From contig NYTS01000007.1 of assembly GCA_002683655.1 (NCBI GenBank), positions 55,909-92,724 of the forward strand: a stretch of DNA of 36,816 nt, written 5' to 3'. Both the position numbers and the translations under genes were made by a program. The notes beneath the pieces were generated by a model. That model searched no databases, was not told the DNA's origin, and saw only the letters and a program-made list of their open reading frames with translations. How positions within the stretch are numbered: position 1 is the first letter of the stretch; each line of letters begins with the position of its first letter. Shown one piece after another: positions 32,079 through 36,816 of this stretch. The DNA is from Deltaproteobacteria bacterium (lineage in GTDB: Bacteria > SAR324 > NAC60-12).

Positions 32079-32588
32079 TCAGGTAGCGTTCATTGGTAAA
32101 TTTTTGCACTCATTTCGCAGAAGTTCATTTTCCAGCAGCACCTGTTCAATATTTTGCTGTATATTCTTCTCACCTTGTTTCTCATTAAATAGTAATGCGT
32201 AGTTGGCATTCAACGTATGTCTTGCATCATTATATAAAGGCTTTTGACAGCGATAGAATTGCGCAATCACTTCTATAGAAGTTCCAAACCCCTGAGCCAC
32301 CTCTTCTTGTATTAGATGATAATTATTTTGAAGAAATAACGCATAAGGATCGTACCTATCTCCGGCAGAATTGGAGGAAGTAGAAGAGGAAGAATTCTCA
32401 GTTGTCACGAAAATGCTGGATTTTCCAGACTCCCTTTTATTCCACTTTTTATAAGACGGCGCTCCTCCATAATGAGTTGCATGCAATTTATGTGAAGCTA
32501 TAAACATCAAAGTAAGGGAGATAAACCATAATTTTATTCGTACGATCCTGGCCATTTTTTGAAAAAATTTTTGGGAATCAGTCAACAT
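32079..32588 (-). CDS. DUF3015-family exported protein, copy 4 (most diverged)
   Basis: A 169-residue paralogue and the first gene of the four. An extended N-terminus precedes the hydrophobic core LWFISLTLMFIASHKLHA; the ATG at codon 12 may be the true start. Mature part begins THYGGA. The Ser run is SSSSTSSNSAGDRY, without the family Cys. NYHLIQEEVAQGFGTSIEVIAQ, FYRCQKP, LNANYALLF and ENELLRNEC keep the fold pattern and the two later Cys. Most of its sequence is more basic and Asn-rich than in the other copies. Confidence 0.7.
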   Translation of the reverse strand: MLTDSQKFFQKMARIVRIKLWFISLTLMFIASHKLHATHYGGAPSYKKWNKRESGKSSIFVTTENSSSSTSSNSAGDRYDPYALFLQNNYHLIQEEVAQGFGTSIEVIAQFYRCQKPLYNDARHTLNANYALLFNEKQGEKNIQQNIEQVLLENELLRNECKNLPMNAT

Positions 32589-32639
32589 ATTTTGTTACCA
32601 ATTAATAGCAAGAACCAATTAGAAGTCTGCGCGTTGAAA

Positions 32640-33554
32640 TTAGCTTTTTTTTAACTCACGAATCATCATCTGTGTGTAAGCAAGTTGTAGGCTAGGGCAG
32701 TCTAACTTGGCTTGTTTCCCACGACGTAGTAAAGAGCCAATAATGTGTTCATGTTCTGTTCGGTATCCTGACTCTAAATCCCTCAACATCGAAGCAGTAA
32801 AATCAGAATTTTCTTTTCTCAAGATTTCCAAGGACTGAGCTCGAACCTTCTCAGAAATCGTGAATCCTGACTTCTCCGCAATTGAGCAGCACTCTTCAAA
32901 CATTCTTTGCATAGCCTGACCACCAAACTCCGTCGACTCAATCATTCCCACATTCGCTCGCATCAGTGTGTTCATCGCGGCCAAGGTAGCCAAGAAGGTC
33001 CATTTGTCCCAAAGCGATTGCTCAATATCTTCACTGTAAACATTATCAAATGCTGCTTGATCAGTGAGTTTTGCCAATTTGGCTGCTAATGGTTCCTGGC
33101 AAGCATGCCTTATCCCGAAAGTAATACGGTGCAGAGCATTTAGTTGGCGAACAATACCTTTATCAGTTAGCTCCGCTGCAATATGAGCCACACCTCCCAT
33201 TACCCTTTCTCTCCCGAATTCATCATCCATTCGCTTGAGGTGGTCAAAACCATTTAACAAGGGTAGGTAAAGGGGATTGCCAGGGACTTCCCTTACCGTC
33301 TCAAGGGCATCTTCAAGATCGTAAGCCTTTGGACTTAACATCACTAGGTCATAGCGATGTTGCAGCTTATCTTTCGTTACCAATTGAGGCTGTATTCGAA
33401 TCGTCTGGCTCGGAGTTTCGACAATCAACCCTTGCTGACTCAATATCTCTGCCCTTTTTGGTCTCACTAGAAAGGTGACATCACCACCAATTTCATGAAG
33501 CCATGCTCCAAAATACCCGCCTACTCCTCCTGCTCCTAACATCAAAATTTTCAC
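32640..33554 (-). CDS. Ketopantoate reductase-family protein (PanE/ApbA-like)
   Basis: A 304-residue NAD(P)-dependent dehydrogenase. It begins KILMLGAGGVGGYFGAWL, a Rossmann fingerprint; the GTG at 33554 is preferred because it places this at the N-terminus, as in the roughly 300-residue family, while a TTG at 33587 would add 11 residues. Residues known in E. coli PanE appear conserved: Asn in PLLNGFDH, Lys in LWDKWTFLATLA, and Glu in GYRTEHEHIIG. PanE makes pantoate from ketopantoate, but many ApbA homologues act on other 2-keto acids. The neighbour is a tartrate-dehydratase-like gene on the same strand, so a role in hydroxy/keto acid catabolism is as likely as pantothenate synthesis. Confidence 0.82.
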   Translation of the reverse strand: MKILMLGAGGVGGYFGAWLHEIGGDVTFLVRPKRAEILSQQGLIVETPSQTIRIQPQLVTKDKLQHRYDLVMLSPKAYDLEDALETVREVPGNPLYLPLLNGFDHLKRMDDEFGRERVMGGVAHIAAELTDKGIVRQLNALHRITFGIRHACQEPLAAKLAKLTDQAAFDNVYSEDIEQSLWDKWTFLATLAAMNTLMRANVGMIESTEFGGQAMQRMFEECCSIAEKSGFTISEKVRAQSLEILRKENSDFTASMLRDLESGYRTEHEHIIGSLLRRGKQAKLDCPSLQLAYTQMMIRELKKS

Positions 33555-33775
33555 ACAGTTTTTCTCAAGAACTAAACTTTCAGGCAATATCGAGAAATTT
33601 TTCTAAATAAAAAATGATTTCAGCAATCTATTTGATAACAACAATCTTTAACTTGGTTTCGATCGATTTCGTACGTTGGTTCCCTTTTCCTGACGCAGGC
33701 AAGTTAAAGGTCCGTGGGCTAAGTTCTTCTATTGATCAACTGTATTCAAAACATGGCAAAACAACCCGGATTAAT

Positions 33776-34936
33776 TCAATCGAAAATTTCCTTCAACCTT
33801 CGATACAAATCTCCCTTTTGCTCGATTCCTAGTCCAGGTTCTTGCTGGGGCTTGACGCGGCCTTCTACAATTTCATAGCCATCGGCAAAGCCCCCAAATG
33901 GTTGGAAAACGCCTGGGTAACTTTCGGAGCCACCTGTTTGCAATCCTGCTGCTATGTTCAACGCAAGTTGATGCCCACCATGAGGAATGAGCCTCCTTCT
34001 ACTCCACCCAAAGCTTTCAATCATCTCAATAATTTGAAGATAGTGCGTTAGTCCATAAGAGAGTGCGGGATCCAGTTGGATCCAGTCTCGGTCTGGCCTA
34101 AGGCCACCATGTCGAAGCAGATTCTGGAGACCATGCTTTGAAAACAAGTTTTCCCCTGTTGCGAGAGAAGGAACATAACTTTCAGCAAGGATTGCATGGG
34201 AAAGAAAATCATCCGGATCCAACGGTTCTTCGTACCACATCAAATCGTAAGGATGAATAGCTTCCGCAAAAGCGAGGGCCTCTTTCAGGTCGAATCGAGC
34301 ATTAGCGTCTACGCACAGGTTCTTTCCAAAACCAACCACGGAGAGAGCCGCGTCGATTCTTCGTAAATCTTCCTCAATCGAGTCACCCCCAACCTTCATT
34401 TTCATGACTTTGTAGCCCTGCTCCTGATACTTTTTGAACTCATCTTTCAGCCCCTCATATCCCTTACCCGGATAATAATATCCACCGCCTGGGTACACAA
34501 AAATCTGTTCATCAACCTGGTTATCGTTGAACTGTTCTGAAAGAATCTTCCATAGTGGTTTTTGGTAAGCTTTTGCGTAAACATCCCAGAGGGCCATGTC
34601 CAAGGCTCCTGCTGCGACAGCACGATCACCATGTCCACCAGGTTTTTCATTCTGCATAAATACAGACCAGCACTTCAAAGGATCAATTACTCCGTTGTCA
34701 TCAAGCAAAGAATCAGGTGAAACCTTATGAAGTCGCGGCATAAAACGATTCTTAATTATACCCTCTTGAGCATACCTACCATTCGAGCAAAACCCATATC
34801 CGTTAACTTGATGTCCATTATTTTCGAAGGTTACTTTGATGACAGAAACTGTCATTTCATCAAATGAGATCACTGCATTTCTAATAGAGGACTGAATTGA
34901 AGCTGAAGCTGTTTCAATGGTGAATGGTCGTTTCAT
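33776..34936 (-). CDS. Enolase-superfamily dehydratase, D-tartrate dehydratase-like
   Basis: A 386-residue mandelate racemase/muconate-lactonising enzyme-type protein that closely resembles D(-)-tartrate dehydratase. SSIRNAVISFDEMT, YGFCSNGRYAQ, NEKPGGHGDRAVAAGALDMA, VYPGGGYYYPGKG and RPDRDWIQLDPALSYGL match that family in order. The general-base Lys lies in VMKMKVGG, metal ligands in VDANARFD, WYEEPLDPD and ATGENLFS, and the catalytic His in IPHGGHQLALNIAAG. So it should remove water from an acid sugar such as tartrate to give a 2-keto acid. I use the ATG at 34936, with AAGGAG six bases upstream. It overlaps the end of the ABC exporter gene by 23 bp. Confidence 0.88.
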   Translation of the reverse strand: MKRPFTIETASASIQSSIRNAVISFDEMTVSVIKVTFENNGHQVNGYGFCSNGRYAQEGIIKNRFMPRLHKVSPDSLLDDNGVIDPLKCWSVFMQNEKPGGHGDRAVAAGALDMALWDVYAKAYQKPLWKILSEQFNDNQVDEQIFVYPGGGYYYPGKGYEGLKDEFKKYQEQGYKVMKMKVGGDSIEEDLRRIDAALSVVGFGKNLCVDANARFDLKEALAFAEAIHPYDLMWYEEPLDPDDFLSHAILAESYVPSLATGENLFSKHGLQNLLRHGGLRPDRDWIQLDPALSYGLTHYLQIIEMIESFGWSRRRLIPHGGHQLALNIAAGLQTGGSESYPGVFQPFGGFADGYEIVEGRVKPQQEPGLGIEQKGDLYRRLKEIFD

Positions 34937-36674
34937 ACATGTCTCCTTGTTCAAAGAAATGATTATAGAACAAACCTTTCCTATGGATTAATTCATTAAA
35001 ATCCCCAAATTCTTTGATTGTTCCATTCTCAAGAAATATTACCTTATCCACATTACGAATAGAGGAAAGTTTATGAGCGATTAATATTGACGTTTTATTT
35101 GTTAATAGGTTTGTTAAAGCGGAAGTAATTAGCTGGTCATTCATTGGATCTAAAGCACTGGTGGGCTCATCCAAAATAAGAATTTTAGCGTTCTTCAATA
35201 TTGCCCGAGCAATAGAAATTCGCTGTCTTTCTCCTCCTGATAACAAACTACCACGTTCACCGACATTTGTTTCATAACCAGAGGGAAGTTGCATAATTTT
35301 ATCATGAATGAAAGAAAGTTTCGAAGCTCGTACTATGTGATTCTTAGAAGCTACAGGATTACCAATCAAAATATTTTCATAGATTGATCCTGAAAACAAA
35401 AAGGGTTCTTGAGGCACAATTGCGATTAAACCGCGTAAATACTGGAGGTCATAACTAGTAATATTGATGTCATCAATAAATATGTCTCCGTTTTGAACAT
35501 CATAAAATCTAGGAATTAATGAAATTAGTGTTGATTTTCCTGATCCAGATTTACCAGTAATAGCTAATGAAGTTCCCGATTCAATTTCGAAACTAACATT
35601 ATTCAGTGCTAGTCTTTTGTCATAGCTGAATGAGACTTTATTAAAAGAAATTGTTCCAGATTGGTTTGTCTTAAATATTGGTTTCTCAGAATTTGCGATA
35701 GTGGGTGAAAGGGAAAGTATATCATAAATTCTCTCAAGAGCTGCTTGTGATTGGGAGATCGTAGCCTGCATTGCAGCTAATTTACTCAAGGGATCAAAGA
35801 GTTGCCGTTGCATCAGTATGAAAGTAACCAGTTCACTGATCTTTATTTCTAGCCCCCCATGAATAAAAGCAAAGGACCCAACAAGGATAACAATCAGTGG
35901 GGCTGTATGGACGATCAGAGCGTTTGCCACCTGCGACCAGGAAGTTAATCTTCCCATGGTTGTACTTTTGTCCATAAGATTCACACTAAGATCGGTGAAT
36001 CTTCGTGTAAAATAATCTTCTGCAGTAAAGATCTTGATGATATTGAAGTTGATAAAGCTTTCAACACTAGCGGCGGATAGTATTGAATTTTTTTCTTGGG
36101 ATTCTTTTGCAAACCTTTTTATCCTTAACCCAATTTTACAAAGAATCAAAGCATGGAATGGAACTAAAAAAACACTTACTAAAGCTAAAATCCAATTAGT
36201 GAGCAAAAAATAAACGAATATAAATAGAATAACACCCATATGAAGCCACGAAGTAACCATAACTTCATTAATAAATTGTTCACACCTTGATATATCTGAG
36301 ATTACTCTTGCGGTAAGTTTACCAGATTGGAATTCCGAGAAAAAGGAATGGGACTGAAGTTGGATATGGCTAAATAGATTTATTCTTAGACGATTTAAAA
36401 CACTTTCCATTGCAATAATAGAAAAAGTGTTCCTCCAATAAACAAATATAGGTGAAATTAATATTAAGAGAAAAGATAATATAGAAAGATTTAAAATCTG
36501 ATTTAGTTTTTCTTCGTTGATTAAATCATTTTCAAGAATGCCAACAATATTTCCAATTACCCATGCAATATAAACAGGCAGAAGAAATTTATATAGGCCA
36601 CAAAGAATTGCCGCAAACAATTTATATCTAACACCCCAAAGATAATCATTTGCAAATCTAAAAAAAATGGACAT
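34914..36674 (-). CDS. ABC exporter, MsbA-type half transporter
   Basis: A half transporter of about 586 residues with an N-terminal six-helix membrane domain (about 1-310) and a C-terminal ATPase domain: Walker A GKSGSGKST, Q-loop VPQEPFLF, signature LLSGGERQRISIARAIL, Walker B ILILDEPTSALD and His in LIAHKLSS. Such proteins act as homodimers and export lipids, drugs or peptides. The first in-frame ATG is at 36674; a TTG at 36719 would add 15 residues. Neither has a strong ribosome-binding site. The gene is clearly more AT-rich than the neighbouring dehydratase gene, which it overlaps by 23 bp. An IS1-type start lies about 95 bp upstream, divergent. Possibly acquired. Confidence 0.9.
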   Translation of the reverse strand: MSIFFRFANDYLWGVRYKLFAAILCGLYKFLLPVYIAWVIGNIVGILENDLINEEKLNQILNLSILSFLLILISPIFVYWRNTFSIIAMESVLNRLRINLFSHIQLQSHSFFSEFQSGKLTARVISDISRCEQFINEVMVTSWLHMGVILFIFVYFLLTNWILALVSVFLVPFHALILCKIGLRIKRFAKESQEKNSILSAASVESFINFNIIKIFTAEDYFTRRFTDLSVNLMDKSTTMGRLTSWSQVANALIVHTAPLIVILVGSFAFIHGGLEIKISELVTFILMQRQLFDPLSKLAAMQATISQSQAALERIYDILSLSPTIANSEKPIFKTNQSGTISFNKVSFSYDKRLALNNVSFEIESGTSLAITGKSGSGKSTLISLIPRFYDVQNGDIFIDDINITSYDLQYLRGLIAIVPQEPFLFSGSIYENILIGNPVASKNHIVRASKLSFIHDKIMQLPSGYETNVGERGSLLSGGERQRISIARAILKNAKILILDEPTSALDPMNDQLITSALTNLLTNKTSILIAHKLSSIRNVDKVIFLENGTIKEFGDFNELIHRKGLFYNHFFEQGDMYETTIHH

Positions 36675-36769
36675 AAGTTTTCTATCGAAATTAATATCGA
36701 CTTCGGAGGGTTGGCGCAAATGCGTCGTTTAGACAAATGAAGTAATCTCCGAAATTTGGAGAACTAACG

Positions 36770-36816
36770 ATGCAATGTCCTCACTGTGCTCATCCTGACT
36801 CTATTCGCTATGGCAC
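36770..36816 (+). mobile_element. Start of IS1-type transposase gene (cut by window end)
   Basis: An ATG at 36770, with GGAG eight bases upstream, opens MQCPHCAHPDSIRYG. The Cys-x2-Cys pair followed by a short stretch and Arg-Tyr-Gly matches the zinc-ribbon N-terminus of IS1-type InsA proteins and some other transposases (IS1595-like). Only 15 codons are visible, so family is a best guess. No terminal inverted repeat could be shown in the about 95 bases before it, though CTCCGAAATTTGGAG (36747-36761) is a small imperfect palindrome just upstream. Confidence 0.5.

Noticed and set aside
33588-33775. Plus-strand small ORF between the PanE-like and dehydratase genes
   Set aside because: It runs into the coding end of the dehydratase gene on the other strand, has no ribosome-binding site and no recognisable feature.

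Overview
The window looks like chromosome of a Gram-negative, probably marine, proteobacterium-like organism. It has an RND/periplasmic adaptor/TolC pump, lipoprotein and Tat signals, DUF3015 proteins, a phytanoyl-CoA dioxygenase-type oxygenase and many ABC uptake genes. I cannot fix the taxon; a SAR324-like or other deep-branching proteobacterium is only a guess. Coding density is high, most operons are tightly spaced, and there is no rRNA, tRNA or CRISPR array that I can see.

Left part (1-6184, minus strand): a nucleoside salvage and uptake operon in the order cytidine deaminase, purine nucleoside phosphorylase, pyrimidine/thymidine phosphorylase, BMP-family binding protein, two permeases, and an ATPase cut by the window edge. 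It should import nucleosides and split them into bases and (deoxy)ribose-1-phosphate. Next come a small exported protein, a dead IS630-type transposase (6663-7611) and an intact LarA-type racemase homologue (7681-8967).

Middle (9005-21453): an LrgA/LrgB locus with a small leading ORF and a trailing lipoprotein; a divergent secreted protein made of 22 exact 23-residue MORN repeats; a small unknown protein; a tetR-tolC-adaptor-RND efflux operon with a candidate operator in the tetR promoter; and a Tat-exported dienelactone hydrolase.

Right-centre (21664-30564): a decayed GH16 glucanase gene and a decayed LacI-type regulator lie head to head, each missing its N-terminal part. They are followed by an aldolase-like TIM-barrel gene, an exported pentapeptide-repeat protein, and a sugar-type ABC importer leading into ThuA-like, PhyH-like and divergent PanB-like genes. 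The latter set looks like an undescribed catabolic operon. The PanB-like protein lacks the PanB metal ligands, so its reaction is probably not ketopantoate synthesis.

Right part (30600-36816, minus strand): four tandem DUF3015 paralogues, a ketopantoate-reductase-like gene, a D-tartrate dehydratase-like enolase-superfamily gene, an AT-rich MsbA-type ABC exporter and, at the very edge, the start of what looks like an IS1-type transposase.
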